Source of the DNA: Nocardia concava NBRC 100430
GTDB taxonomy: Bacteria; Actinomycetota; Actinomycetes; Mycobacteriales; Mycobacteriaceae
DNA: 64,000 bases
Assembly (NCBI RefSeq): GCF_000308815.1
Contig: NZ_BAFX01000050.1
Span: forward strand, 60,889 to 124,888
Direction of reading: 5' to 3'
Position numbers and translations under genes: made by a program. The notes under the pieces were generated by a model. It was not told the origin of the DNA. It saw only the letters and a list, made by a program, of their open reading frames with translations, and made no database searches. Position 1 is the stretch's first letter; each line of letters begins with the position of its first letter. This document shows, one piece after another, positions 1-8,565 of the stretch.

Positions 1-1007
1 TCGTTGGACTTCGAGAGGGGGTGCCAGGGGGTTACTCGGATCGTGGAGCCTTCCAGGTCCCAGCGGCCGTGGACGAAACCGTCTACCAGGTAGAAGGGGA
101 CGCCGCCCGAGGCGATTTTGGCGATGCGGGCTCGGTCTTCATTGCTGATGATTCGGGTGCGGTCGCGGTGGCCGAGGCAGGAGTTGTCGAAGGCGGGGAG
201 AAAGCGGACCGGGGCCGGGAGGTCGGGGTCGGCCAGTGGGGCGTCGGGGAGGTCGAAGAGTTCGCGGCCGGAATCGTCGTGCAGGACACGGAGTTCGGGG
301 CGGAGGCGGGTCATGATCGGGGCCAGGCGGGTTATGCCGGCGAATTCTTGGATGTCGGCGGTGGTGGCGGGGCCGTAGGCGGCCAGGTATCGGCGGATCA
401 GGGTTTCGGGTTGGGGAGCGGAGGCCAGGGGTGCGCCGAGCCATTCTTCGGCGGGGGAGACCGAGACGAAGCGGCCGCGCCAGGCGCCCCAGGTGCCCGC
501 GTCGGCGTCGTGGATCAGGGGGTGGATTACGCCGAGGGCGTGGACCAGCGCTCGGGGCTCGCGGCCGGGAAAGCGGGCGGCCAGTTGCTTGCCGAGGTCG
601 CGGCGGGGGACGGTCTTGCCGGTGAGCAATTCCATTCCGGCCGTGGCGAATTCGTCGATATCGAGGCCCTCGACCGCATCGCGGAGGTAGATCGAGCGGA
701 GCGTCGGCTCGACCGCCGGGCGGACGGTGGGGTAGAGCCAGCGGTAGTCGGCGGCGTCGGCGAGGTGGACGGTGCGGCGAATCATGGTGGCGCGGACCAC
801 TGTTCGGTCGCGTAGGAGAGCGGCCAGGTCGTCGGGGTGGAAATCGGTGAGGCGGGTCCACAGGCCGATGTAGGGCCAGTTGGGTTCCTGGGCCTGGACC
901 GCTACGAGGTGGCGGATCAGGTCGGCGGGGGACGTGGTCACGCGTTCGTTCAACCGCTGACGGAGCAGCAGGGTGCGGTTTAGGGTTCGCAGCGAGATCG
1001 CGGGCAT
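1..1007 (-). CDS. AlkZ/YcaQ-like winged-helix DNA glycosylase family protein (partial)
   Basis: The reading frame starts at the ATG at 1007 on the minus strand (MPAISLRTLNRTLLLRQRL...) and is still open at the left edge, so about 335 residues are seen and the C-terminus is missing. It matches the actinobacterial winged-helix DNA-binding domain (HTH_42) family, which includes the crosslink-repair glycosylases AlkZ and YcaQ. A QAQ motif at residues 38-40 sits where AlkZ has its catalytic Q-x-Q. A typical late-domain stretch, VRFLPAFDNSCLGHRDR, is present. Activity on DNA crosslinks is inferred from the family; many members are uncharacterised. It is divergent from the GH43-like gene, with 55 bp between the starts. 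Confidence 0.8.
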   Translation of the reverse strand, partial: MPAISLRTLNRTLLLRQRLNERVTTSPADLIRHLVAVQAQEPNWPYIGLWTRLTDFHPDDLAALLRDRTVVRATMIRRTVHLADAADYRWLYPTVRPAVEPTLRSIYLRDAVEGLDIDEFATAGMELLTGKTVPRRDLGKQLAARFPGREPRALVHALGVIHPLIHDADAGTWGAWRGRFVSVSPAEEWLGAPLASAPQPETLIRRYLAAYGPATTADIQEFAGITRLAPIMTRLRPELRVLHDDSGRELFDLPDAPLADPDLPAPVRFLPAFDNSCLGHRDRTRIISNEDRARIAKIASGGVPFYLVDGFVHGRWDLEGSTIRVTPWHPLSKSN

Positions 1008-1028
1008 GAATACAGTGTCGGAGGGAAA

Positions 1029-1047
1029 TAGGACTGATTAGGTCCTA
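1029..1047. promoter_or_regulatory. Palindrome in divergent promoter region
   Basis: TAGGAC-N7-GTCCTA lies between the divergent starts at 1007 (minus) and 1063 (plus). Its position suits an operator for the GH43-like sugar cluster, but no regulator gene sits beside it. The role is inferred only from symmetry and location. Confidence 0.35.
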
Positions 1048-1062
1048 GTTGGAAGGGGTGGG

Positions 1063-1902
1063 ATGAGCGGTGTGCGGGCGGGGGAGTTCAGGCATATCTA
1101 TGACCCGGGGCAGCCGGGGCGGCGGTGGTACATCAATGACCACACTGTGATCCGCGACGCAGAGGGGCGTTGGCATCTGTTCGGGATCACCCATCCGGAA
1201 CCGGCCGATCCGTGGGACGAAATCGAGTTCGCGCACGCGACCGCCGAGGAGCTGCACGGGCCGTGGACCAAGCATCCGTCCGTCCTGGAGGTGGATCCGG
1301 CGCGCGGGGAGACGCACCTGTGGGCTCCGTTCGTCGTCCATGACGGCAGCCGGTACCTCATGTTCTATGACGGTGGCGGGACCGACCGCACCGCAACGGG
1401 TATGGGGCTGGCCACCTCCACCGACCTGTTCCAGTGGACCCGGCATCCGGCGAGTCCGGTGTTCCGCGATGGATACGACGCCCGCGATCCGATGGTCCTG
1501 CGTCTGGACGGCCGGTGGGTCATGTACTACTGCGCCACGAGCGCTCCGGAGGGCGGGAATCATGTCGTCGCCTATCGCACCAGCAGCGATCTGCTGCATT
1601 GGAGTGGCCGCCGGATCGCCTACCAGGACCCGACCGTCGGCACCGGCGCGGGCAATACCGAATCGCCGTTCGTCTTCCATCACGACGGTGCCTGGTATCT
1701 CCTGATCGGCCCCCGCCCCGACTACGTCGGCACCGAGATCTTCCGCAGTGACAACCCTTTTCACTTCGACACGTCCGACCGCGTGGGGCACATTCGCGCG
1801 CATGCCGCCGAGGTGATCGCCCACGACGGCACCCTCTGGATCACCCACGCGGGCTGGGCGCAAGGCGGAGTCGCGCTGGCCCCCTTGGTGTTCCCAACCT
1901 GA
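1063..1902 (+). CDS. GH43-like five-bladed beta-propeller glycosidase family protein
   Basis: 279 residues starting 4-5 bases after a GGAAGGGG ribosome site. The repeated blade pattern (DPMVLRLDGRWVMYYC, SPFVFHHDGAWYLLIG, EVIAHDGTLWITHAG) and conserved acids are typical of the GH43/GH62/GH117 propeller clan: WYINDHT near 22-28, DARDPMV near 139-145 and NTESPFVF near 198-205. No signal peptide is visible, so it probably works in the cytoplasm on short oligosaccharides, or is only glycosidase-like. It is followed by an isomerase and a sugar kinase on the same strand, which supports a role in pentose or arabinoside use. The exact substrate cannot be read from sequence. Confidence 0.75.
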   Translation: MSGVRAGEFRHIYDPGQPGRRWYINDHTVIRDAEGRWHLFGITHPEPADPWDEIEFAHATAEELHGPWTKHPSVLEVDPARGETHLWAPFVVHDGSRYLMFYDGGGTDRTATGMGLATSTDLFQWTRHPASPVFRDGYDARDPMVLRLDGRWVMYYCATSAPEGGNHVVAYRTSSDLLHWSGRRIAYQDPTVGTGAGNTESPFVFHHDGAWYLLIGPRPDYVGTEIFRSDNPFHFDTSDRVGHIRAHAAEVIAHDGTLWITHAGWAQGGVALAPLVFPT

Positions 1903-2011
1903 ACGAGTTCCCCGCCGACCCGGCCGATAATCCGATTTCGGGCGTGGCGTGCAATCTGAACTGGGATTCTGGATGGGAGTCGAGAGTCCACCCATCGTGG
2001 GGAGGCAGGCA

Positions 2012-3430
2012 ATGGCCCGCATCGGCGTGATCAGTTTCTCCGACGGCCGCGACTATGTGCACGGCGGAATTGTCGGATTCATTCGGACCGCGGAGGATCG
2101 GCTCGTCGCCGAACTGACCGCGGCCGGGCACACCGTGATTCGCGGCAGGGAACCCGTCGGCGGCAATGACGTGGCGGTGGCCGTGGCCCGGAAGGTGGCC
2201 GCGGCCGGGGTGGATTTGACCGTCCTGCACTACGCGGTGTGGGCGTTCCCGCACTTCACCATGCTGGCGGCGGGCGCGCTGAACAGCCCGTTGCTGCTGC
2301 TGTCCAATATGGATCCGGTGCAGCCGGGCATGGTCGGCATGCTGGCCGCGGGCGGCGCGCTCGATCAGATCGGCCGCGAACACGCCCGACTGTGGGGCGA
2401 TCCCGCCGATCCGGAACTCATCGCCGCCATCGGGGAGCGCGCCGTGGCCGCCGCCGCGGTGGCGAGCCTGCGCGGCAGCACCTTCGGCCGCATCGGCGGT
2501 CGGCCCATGGGTATGAACACCGCCGTCGCCAATACCGATCAATGGCAGCGCGTGTTCGGCATCGACGTCGAGGAGATCGACCAGTGGGAGATCGTCCGCC
2601 GCGCCGAACTCGCCGACGCCGGTGAGGCCAAGGCCGCGCGAGAGTGGTTGGAGCGCAATGCCGCCGGCGTCCACTATGACGGCCGCAAGCTCACCCCCGA
2701 GCTGCTGGAACGCCAGATCCGCTCCTACCTGGCCATGCGCGATCTGATCGCGGAATGGCACCTGGACTTCTCCGGCATCAAGGGCCAGCCGGAGCTGACC
2801 CAGTACTTCGCGACCATGGACATCACCGAGGCCTTCCTCAACGACCCCTACGACTGGAACGGCCCCAAACAGCCGCACATCTGCGCCACCGAGGCCGATA
2901 TGGACGGCGCGCTCACCATGCGCCTGCTGCACGGAATCACCGACACCCCGGTGCTTTTCGCCGATGTCCGCCACTATCACGCCGACCGCGACATCTGGGA
3001 CCTGTGCAACTCCGGCCAGCACGCCACCTGGTTCGCGGCCCGCAGCGACGACCCGGCCGAGAACCTGTCCCGCGTCCACCTGTACCCCGAGGTGTTCTTC
3101 TTCCCCGCCGGCGGCGCGTCCGTGCATCACCTGGCCGCCCCCGGGCAGATGACCTTCGCCCGCCTCACCCGCCGAAACGGCTCCTACCGAATGCAATTGA
3201 TGCTCGGCGAGTTCGAGACCTACGACGACGCCACCAACGAATCCCTCATGAAGCAGTCGACCTGGGAGTGGCCGCACGCCTTCACCAGACTCGACGCCGA
3301 CGCCGGGGACTTCCTGTCCCGCTTCGGCGCCAACCACATTCACGCCGTACCGGGTGATCACCGCGCCACCGTTCGCGCGGCCTGCGAGCTGCTCGGCGTC
3401 ACCCTGGACGAATTCACCAGGGCGAGTTGA
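2012..3430 (+). CDS. L-fucose/L-arabinose isomerase family protein
   Basis: 472 residues from the ATG at 2012, chosen because GGGAGG lies about 7 bases upstream; an ATG at 1949 is in frame but has no such site. The start MARIGVISFSDGRDYVHGG and the C-terminal region (LYPEVFFFPAGGASVHHLA, GDHRATVRAACELLGV) fit the L-fucose isomerase-like fold family, which interconverts aldoses and ketoses using a metal ion. L-fucose isomerases also act on D-arabinose. The following kinase starts 1 base after the stop, so the two proteins are almost certainly translated together. Substrate is inferred; this distant branch is poorly characterised. Confidence 0.8.
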   Translation: MARIGVISFSDGRDYVHGGIVGFIRTAEDRLVAELTAAGHTVIRGREPVGGNDVAVAVARKVAAAGVDLTVLHYAVWAFPHFTMLAAGALNSPLLLLSNMDPVQPGMVGMLAAGGALDQIGREHARLWGDPADPELIAAIGERAVAAAAVASLRGSTFGRIGGRPMGMNTAVANTDQWQRVFGIDVEEIDQWEIVRRAELADAGEAKAAREWLERNAAGVHYDGRKLTPELLERQIRSYLAMRDLIAEWHLDFSGIKGQPELTQYFATMDITEAFLNDPYDWNGPKQPHICATEADMDGALTMRLLHGITDTPVLFADVRHYHADRDIWDLCNSGQHATWFAARSDDPAENLSRVHLYPEVFFFPAGGASVHHLAAPGQMTFARLTRRNGSYRMQLMLGEFETYDDATNESLMKQSTWEWPHAFTRLDADAGDFLSRFGANHIHAVPGDHRATVRAACELLGVTLDEFTRAS

Positions 3431-3431
3431 C

Positions 3432-4910
3432 ATGCTATTAGGCATCGATATCGGCACCTCGGGATCCAAGGGCGTCCTGGTCGACCACGAGGGCATGGTC
3501 GCCATGAGAGCCGAACGCCCGCACCGGGTTTCGACCCCGCGACCCGGTTGGGTGGAGCACGACGCGGAGAAGGTGTGGTGGGCCGATTTCCTGGCCATCG
3601 CCCGCGAACTCGTCGCCGCCGCCGACGGCGATCCCATCGACGCCCTCGCGGTCAGCGGCATCGGCCCGTGCCTGCTGCCCGCCGACGCCGACGGCACCCC
3701 GCTGCGCCCCGCCATCCTCTACGGCGTCGATACCCGCGCGGGCGTCCAAATCGACGAACTGAACGCGGAATTGGGTCCCCTCACCGTCCTGGAGCGTTGC
3801 GGCTCGCCGCTCACCAGCCAAGCCGTCGGCCCGAAGCTACGCTGGCTCATCCGACATGAGCCACAGGTCTGGCGGTCCACCCGAATGCTGTTGATGGCCA
3901 GCTCTTTCCTGGTCCACCGCCTCACCGGCCGCTACGTCCTCGACCACCAGTCGGCCAGCCAGTGCGTCCCCATGTACGACCTGCTGGCCCGCGACTGGGC
4001 CCTCGACTGGGCCGAATCCGTCGCCCCCGGCCTGCGCCTCCCCGAATTGTCCTGGCCCACAGAGATAGTCGGCCACGTCACCCCCGCCGCTGCGGCCGCC
4101 ACCGGCCTGCCCGCCGGACTACCCGTCACCACCGGCACCATCGACGCCTGGGCCGAGGCCGCCGGAGTCGGCGTCCGCGCCCCTGGCGACTGCATGATCA
4201 TGTACGGCACCACCATGTTCCTCACCCAGGTGCTCACCGCCCCCAACCCCCAGCCCGGCCTGTGGACCACCTGCGGAACCTGGCCCGGCACATACACTTC
4301 CGCCGCCGGCATGGCCACCTCCGGCGCGGTCACCGACTGGCTGCGCGGCCTCACCGGCAGCGACTTCATCGACCTGCTCGACGAGGCCGCCCACGTGCCG
4401 CCCGGCAGCCGCGGCCTGCTCGTCCTGCCCTACTTCGCCGGCGAACGCACCCCGCTGTTCGACCCCGACGCCCGCGGCATCATCGCCGGCCTCACCCTCA
4501 CCCATGAACGCGCCGACCTCTACCGCGCCATCCTCGAAGGCATCGGCTACGGCGTCCGCCACAACCTCGAGGCCATGTCCGCCGCCGGAGCCCCCGCCAC
4601 CCGCCTGGTCGCCGTCGGCGGCGGTACCAAGGGCGGCCTCTGGACCCGCATAGTCTCCGACATCACCGGTCTGCCCCAACAACTTCCGGCCGACACGGTC
4701 GGCGCGGCCCTGGGCGACGCCCTCCTCGCCGCCGAGGCACTAGGCATCGACACCTCGGGATGGAACCCGATCATCGCCACCGTCGACCCCGACCTCCTGC
4801 GCACCGCCCACTACGACCCCTACTACCGCCACTACCGAGCCCTCTACGACTCCACGAAGTCCACCGCCCACTTCCTGGCCCGCGAACAACACCGCGCCGC
4901 CTCGCAGTGA
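3432..4910 (+). CDS. FGGY-family carbohydrate kinase
   Basis: 492 residues. The ATG at 3432 is preferred over an in-frame start at 3354 because it opens on the conserved phosphate-binding motif GIDIGTSGSKGVLVD (residues 4-18) and follows the isomerase stop by one base. Other FGGY marks are GVDTRAG, ITGLPQQLPADTVGAALGD and the C-terminal ATP-binding VAVGGGTKGGLW. The enzyme should phosphorylate the ketose made by the isomerase (ribulose or xylulose type), feeding the pentose phosphate pathway. A second FGGY kinase of xylulokinase type lies 7 kb downstream on the other strand. Confidence 0.85.
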   Translation: MLLGIDIGTSGSKGVLVDHEGMVAMRAERPHRVSTPRPGWVEHDAEKVWWADFLAIARELVAAADGDPIDALAVSGIGPCLLPADADGTPLRPAILYGVDTRAGVQIDELNAELGPLTVLERCGSPLTSQAVGPKLRWLIRHEPQVWRSTRMLLMASSFLVHRLTGRYVLDHQSASQCVPMYDLLARDWALDWAESVAPGLRLPELSWPTEIVGHVTPAAAAATGLPAGLPVTTGTIDAWAEAAGVGVRAPGDCMIMYGTTMFLTQVLTAPNPQPGLWTTCGTWPGTYTSAAGMATSGAVTDWLRGLTGSDFIDLLDEAAHVPPGSRGLLVLPYFAGERTPLFDPDARGIIAGLTLTHERADLYRAILEGIGYGVRHNLEAMSAAGAPATRLVAVGGGTKGGLWTRIVSDITGLPQQLPADTVGAALGDALLAAEALGIDTSGWNPIIATVDPDLLRTAHYDPYYRHYRALYDSTKSTAHFLAREQHRAASQ

Positions 4911-4949
4911 AAACGTTGCCCCGGAGGCGATTTGCAGTCGGCCCGCCAG

Positions 4950-5150
4950 CTATTCGAAGTCGCCGTTCCGCACCCGGCTGGTGAACGCGTCCCATGCTGA
5001 AGGCGCGAACATCAGCGCGGGCCCGCCAGCATCCTTCGAATCCCGAACCCCGACAACCCCGCCGTCGAGGAATGCCACCTCGACGCATTCCCCGCCTGCT
5101 TGGCTGTAGCTGCTCTTGAACCATCGCATATCGGTTGGCTGCACGTTCAC
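4950..5150 (-). CDS. DUF397 domain-containing protein
   Basis: 66 residues with the whole DUF397 pattern: WFKSSYSQAGGECVEVAF near the N-terminus and GVRDSKDAGGPALMFAPSAW followed by F. Its start overlaps the stop of the upstream XRE regulator by 4 bases, so the two are translationally coupled. DUF397 proteins beside DUF5753 XRE regulators are very common in actinomycetes, several in development or antibiotic control, and are sometimes compared with toxin-antitoxin pairs. The function of this copy is unknown. Confidence 0.9.
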   Translation of the reverse strand: MNVQPTDMRWFKSSYSQAGGECVEVAFLDGGVVGVRDSKDAGGPALMFAPSAWDAFTSRVRNGDFE

Positions 5151-6034
5151 GGTGCGTACTCCCTTGCTATCCGTCTCAATAGAATTCGCGAAGCTGTCTC
5201 GTCCAGGGCTTCCCGACGGAGGGCGTGGTGCGCGGAGTGGAAGAACCGCACATCATCGGGATCCTCGAGGTACATACTGCCCACTATGCCCTCGAGGTAG
5301 ACGACGGGCGGCTCGGTGGGCTCGCCGCGAGGCGGTGTGCCGAAGTCCAGAATTACGTAGGGCGGCAGCGATATTCCGTCCGGGAAGCCGGCGTGGGACG
5401 GCAGGATGCGGAGAGCGATGTTGTCCCGCGTCGAGAAGTCCGCGAGATGCCGTAGTTGTGCTGCCATCACCTTGGGTCCGCCCACGAGACGGTGCAGCGC
5501 GGCTTGCCCGATGACGACATCGAGGTCCAGTGGCTGATGCTTGCGCGTGATCGTCAGCTGTCGATGCTGTTTGATCTGTACGCGCCGATCGCGTTCGTCC
5601 GCAGGATCATCGGGCCACCGTTTGCTGAGCAGAGCGCGATCGTAGGCTTCGGTTTGAAGCAGACCGGGGATCAGCTCAGGCTGGTAGGTGACGCAACCGT
5701 TGGCTGCGGCTTCCAGCCCGACGTAGACATCGAGGCTTCGGGGCATGAGATCCGCGTACGAGTGCCACCAGTTCTTGACCTTGGCCTGCTGTGCGAGCCG
5801 CACCATGCCCTCGGCGATATCGGCAGGCACACCGTAGATCCCGCACGCTTCCTTGATCACACCGGTTCTGACCCGCGTGATCTCGGCCTTCTCAATGCGC
5901 GCCAGGCTCGTTGCGCCCATTTCGAGCAACTCGGCCGCGTGCGCCTGGCTCAGTCCGGAGCGGTTTCGCCACTCCAGCATCAGCCGTCCGAGCTGCCGCA
6001 ACGGCACCGTCGAACCGACCCCACCCTCAGTCAT
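5147..6034 (-). CDS. XRE-family helix-turn-helix regulator with DUF5753
   Basis: 295 residues. Residues about 14-70 form a cro/C1-type helix-turn-helix (LSQAHAAELLEMGATSLARIE). The rest is the DUF5753 ligand-binding-like domain, with its usual YQPELIPGLLQTEAYDRAL and LRILPSHAGFPDG. It sits in front of DUF397 with a 4-base overlap and is divergent from three tiny plus-strand genes. Such pairs usually act as pleiotropic or autoregulatory DNA-binding modules. The target here is unknown. Confidence 0.92.
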   Translation of the reverse strand: MTEGGVGSTVPLRQLGRLMLEWRNRSGLSQAHAAELLEMGATSLARIEKAEITRVRTGVIKEACGIYGVPADIAEGMVRLAQQAKVKNWWHSYADLMPRSLDVYVGLEAAANGCVTYQPELIPGLLQTEAYDRALLSKRWPDDPADERDRRVQIKQHRQLTITRKHQPLDLDVVIGQAALHRLVGGPKVMAAQLRHLADFSTRDNIALRILPSHAGFPDGISLPPYVILDFGTPPRGEPTEPPVVYLEGIVGSMYLEDPDDVRFFHSAHHALRREALDETASRILLRRIAREYAP

Positions 6035-6276
6035 GACCGCGTCCTCCGTTTCGAGTGGTCACCCGCACCCACTTCGGACAGTTCTCATCACCGCTTCGGT
6101 GTAAGCGTCCCACCGAATCCGGTGGTCGTGCAGGTGATTCGGCGAATCCGGATCGGAGTCCCCGGTTCGGGGTCTTGTTCCGGCGTCGATGCGTCCAATT
6201 GAAGTGCGCCCGGCCGGAGGCCCCACTCCGACACCCTCCCGGGCGCACCCCACCCGCCACGATCGAGAAGGTTGTC

Positions 6277-6450
6277 ATGAATCTGCTTGATTGCCAGGCC
6301 GATCCCGGCCCACTGACCAGCGACGACGCCAACCTCGCCTGGCACCTCCACCGCTACTGCGACCGGACCACCTGCCAGGTGCGCGAGCGCGCCCGCGCCA
6401 CCCTGCGCGCCCTCGTCACCCACAAACCGGAGACCGAGGCGAACTCGTGA
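6277..6450 (+). CDS. Small hypothetical protein (57 aa)
   Basis: Starts at the ATG at 6277 after GAGAAGG. The product (MNLLDCQADPGPLTSDD...) holds a Cys-bearing centre, HRYCDRTTCQVRERARATL, and no recognisable domain. It overlaps the next small gene through ATGA. It is divergent from the XRE/DUF397 pair and may belong to the same mobile regulatory module. Coding status rests on the ribosome site, the overlap and codon bias. Confidence 0.55.
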   Translation: MNLLDCQADPGPLTSDDANLAWHLHRYCDRTTCQVRERARATLRALVTHKPETEANS

Positions 6451-6638
6451 TGACCGCCCCCGCCTGGATCGACGACCACTGCCGCAACCCCCGCATAGTC
6501 CCGCTCACCCGCCAGCGGGCCGAAGGCATCCAATCCCTCCACGCCACCTGCACTCCACCCTGTCCCCGTCGCATCACCGCCCGCGACTACCTCGCCACCC
6601 TTCCCGAAGGCCGCCCATGTACCTCGAAATCTGCCTGA
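6450..6638 (+). CDS. Small hypothetical protein (62 aa)
   Basis: ATG at 6450 overlaps the preceding stop (a GTG at 6447 is also possible). The product, MTAPAWIDDHCRNPRIVPLT..., contains three cysteines, two in HATCTPPCPRR, and no known domain. It overlaps the start of the following small gene in another frame. Its place inside a three-gene overlapping run supports translation; the function is unknown. Confidence 0.5.
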   Translation: MTAPAWIDDHCRNPRIVPLTRQRAEGIQSLHATCTPPCPRRITARDYLATLPEGRPCTSKSA

Positions 6639-6820
6639 TCACAGCCCTTCTGGCCATCATGACCCGCGTCGCCCTTCCCCATCTCCAAGCGTCGCTGGCC
6701 CCGCCCCCGTCGCCGGCCCGTCACCGTCGCGATCGCTATTCCGTCGAGGCGATCCGCACCCGCATCGAACGCGAGACCCACGCCCTACCAAACCGCCGTC
6801 CAGCCAGACGGGTCGCCTGA
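6617..6820 (+). CDS. Small single-span membrane protein (67 aa)
   Basis: ATG at 6617 follows GAAGG. An N-terminal hydrophobic stretch (EICLITALLAIM) could span or anchor in the membrane and is followed by an Arg-rich tail. It overlaps the preceding ORF by 22 bases. No family is recognised. Confidence 0.45.
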   Translation: MYLEICLITALLAIMTRVALPHLQASLAPPPSPARHRRDRYSVEAIRTRIERETHALPNRRPARRVA

Positions 6821-6940
6821 TCACCGAGTGACCGAAGCCGGATCGCCCAGCGTTCTGGTATTCGCGATCCCTATGGCATCGATCGATAATATTCAGATCG
6901 CGAAGGGATTATCGGTTGCCGATGCGACGCTGAAGCAGGC

Positions 6941-7543
6941 ATGACAACACTGCAAGACAAGACGAGGCGCGCGACCGGCATGAGCGTCCGAACAGCTCTC
7001 TTCGCCTGTGCCGCATTGATACTCGCGGGCTGCTCGACTCAGACCGACCACCCCACCGATCCCGTGGATCGCTCCGGCGACCTGGTCGTCCCGCAGGCCG
7101 TGCACATCGACGGCGGCTTGAGCCCCGACCAGGCTGCTCGTGAAGTCCATCTGGCGCAGATCCTGTACACGTTCTGGAACACCGGCAACACCGACTACCT
7201 CGACCGCGCGATCGCCCCCTCCTTCCGCGACAACACCCTCCCGCCCGGCCGCCCCCAAGGCCCCGACGGCCCCGCCGCAGCATCGAAGAACTTCCGCGCC
7301 GCCGTCCCCGACCTCACCTGCGAACTGTCCGACCTCTACGTCACCGGCGACACCCTCACCGCCCGACTGATCTTCCGAGGCCATTTCACCGGCACCTACA
7401 ACGGCGCCCAGGGCACCGGCCAACCAGTCGAATTCAACGCCATCGACCTACAACACATCGCCCCCGACCGCACCCTCATCAGCGAAGACTGGCACATCGA
7501 AGACAACCTCTCCTTCCTCCACCAAATCGGCCAGGCACCCTGA
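6941..7543 (+). CDS. Lipoprotein with SnoaL/ester-cyclase-like domain
   Basis: 200 residues with a lipoprotein signal: MSVRTALFACAALILAGC gives a LAGC lipobox, the modified Cys being residue 31 if the ATG at 6941 is used (or 18 from the in-frame ATG at 6980). The mature part (VHLAQILYTFWNTGNTDYLDRAI..., AVPDLTCELSDLYVTGDTL, GHFTGTYNGAQGTGQP) has the NTF2/SnoaL-like ester cyclase pattern. It is expected on the outer face of the cytoplasmic membrane. No catalytic role is certain; many relatives are non-enzymatic. Confidence 0.75.
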   Translation: MTTLQDKTRRATGMSVRTALFACAALILAGCSTQTDHPTDPVDRSGDLVVPQAVHIDGGLSPDQAAREVHLAQILYTFWNTGNTDYLDRAIAPSFRDNTLPPGRPQGPDGPAAASKNFRAAVPDLTCELSDLYVTGDTLTARLIFRGHFTGTYNGAQGTGQPVEFNAIDLQHIAPDRTLISEDWHIEDNLSFLHQIGQAP

Positions 7544-7858
7544 CCGCCCCACCCCACACGGAGCGCACACAATCGCCCCGCCCCGCCCACCCCGTCGGCC
7601 CGTCAGTGCATTCGGCAGGCCGAGATGCCCTCGGCCCAGTGATCATTCTGTGGCCACCCCACCCTGGTTCGAACCGCGCTCAATGCGGCATGTGCGGATA
7701 TCGGCGGACCATCCGACCGTCGGCCTCTCCGCGCCGCTCGGCCAGCGTTGGGTTGCGTGTGTGCACAAGAAGTCGGTGGCGTGCTCGCACAGCACACGCG
7801 GGTAGGTCTGAGCAAAGTCATCGACCTCGGGTCGAATCGGCAACGCAATACTTGGTAC
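7544..7858. other. Intergenic stretch without recognised gene
   Basis: About 315 bases between two converging genes. Codon-like bias is weak on both strands and GC looks lower than in the flanks. No RNA gene or clear hairpin was recognised. Confidence 0.5.
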
Positions 7859-8284
7859 TCATTCGGCGTAGGGATCGGTCCACCCATAATCTGGCAGTTC
7901 TTCACGGATCGGCTGTTCAGGGATCGGCGGCTCGTCTGGTGCTGGCCGAAACCGCAAGCCATGCTGGGATGCGATCTCGAGGCCGAGTTGGTTCGCCAGC
8001 TGGGACACTTCTTTCAAGGGCTCCCGGCCGTCGTGGTCGACCTCGCCGATCTCGTGCCGAAAGTGGTTGAGAATCGCGATGATTCTGACGGACCTACAGC
8101 CCGCGCAAGGGTTCCAAGCCCACTCGGCCTCGATCCAGCCGAACGTAAACGTATGAGCTGCGAACTCTGCGGCGATGCTTACGCGCATGGACTCGACAGG
8201 GTCCCGTGTCACAGATGCAGGATAGGCGACTACGGCCATTTGTTGCAGCGAAAGGGGGTGCCAGATGAGTGCACCGGTAGGCAT
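7859..8284 (-). CDS. Hypothetical protein (141 aa)
   Basis: Starts at 8284 after a GAGG site; an internal ATG at 8239 is an alternative. The product has an Ala/Trp-rich middle (EFAAHTFTFGWIEAEWAW) followed by NPCAGCRSVRIIAIL with a CxxC, and an acidic Pro-rich tail. No family is recognised. Base composition here is less GC-rich than in the neighbours, which hints at recent acquisition. Confidence 0.5.
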   Translation of the reverse strand: MPTGALIWHPLSLQQMAVVAYPASVTRDPVESMRVSIAAEFAAHTFTFGWIEAEWAWNPCAGCRSVRIIAILNHFRHEIGEVDHDGREPLKEVSQLANQLGLEIASQHGLRFRPAPDEPPIPEQPIREELPDYGWTDPYAE

Positions 8285-8565
8285 CCGGCCTCAGCCAACA
8301 TTTGTCGCGAAACTTCTGCCGGTTCTGGCAATACCTGCTGAATAGTGTTGGAGTAGGCCGGATCCGGTTCACCGCGCGTCATAGAGCCCTACCGGATCGC
8401 ATGCGCGCTGACCTGAACAACCGGTCGAAACCGACCTGACATCGGCAGAAGCGAACGTTTGCGGGCGGGTCCACGGGCGTCCTGAATCGAGCGATCAGCG
8501 GCTATTAGTGCGCACTCTGGCTCACTGGAGCGAGTGCCGCTGGTGTGATGGGTGAGGCTGAGATG

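Noticed and set aside
1841..3715. A 624-codon minus-strand frame opposite the isomerase
   Set aside because: Antisense shadow; Gly/Val/Ala-rich with no family pattern.
7655..7690. A tRNA-like GGTTCGAACC T-arm sequence
   Set aside because: No acceptor, D-arm or anticodon stem could be fitted around it.
8094..8372. A 92-codon minus-strand frame
   Set aside because: Overlaps the more convincing 141-codon gene in another frame and has no ribosome site.
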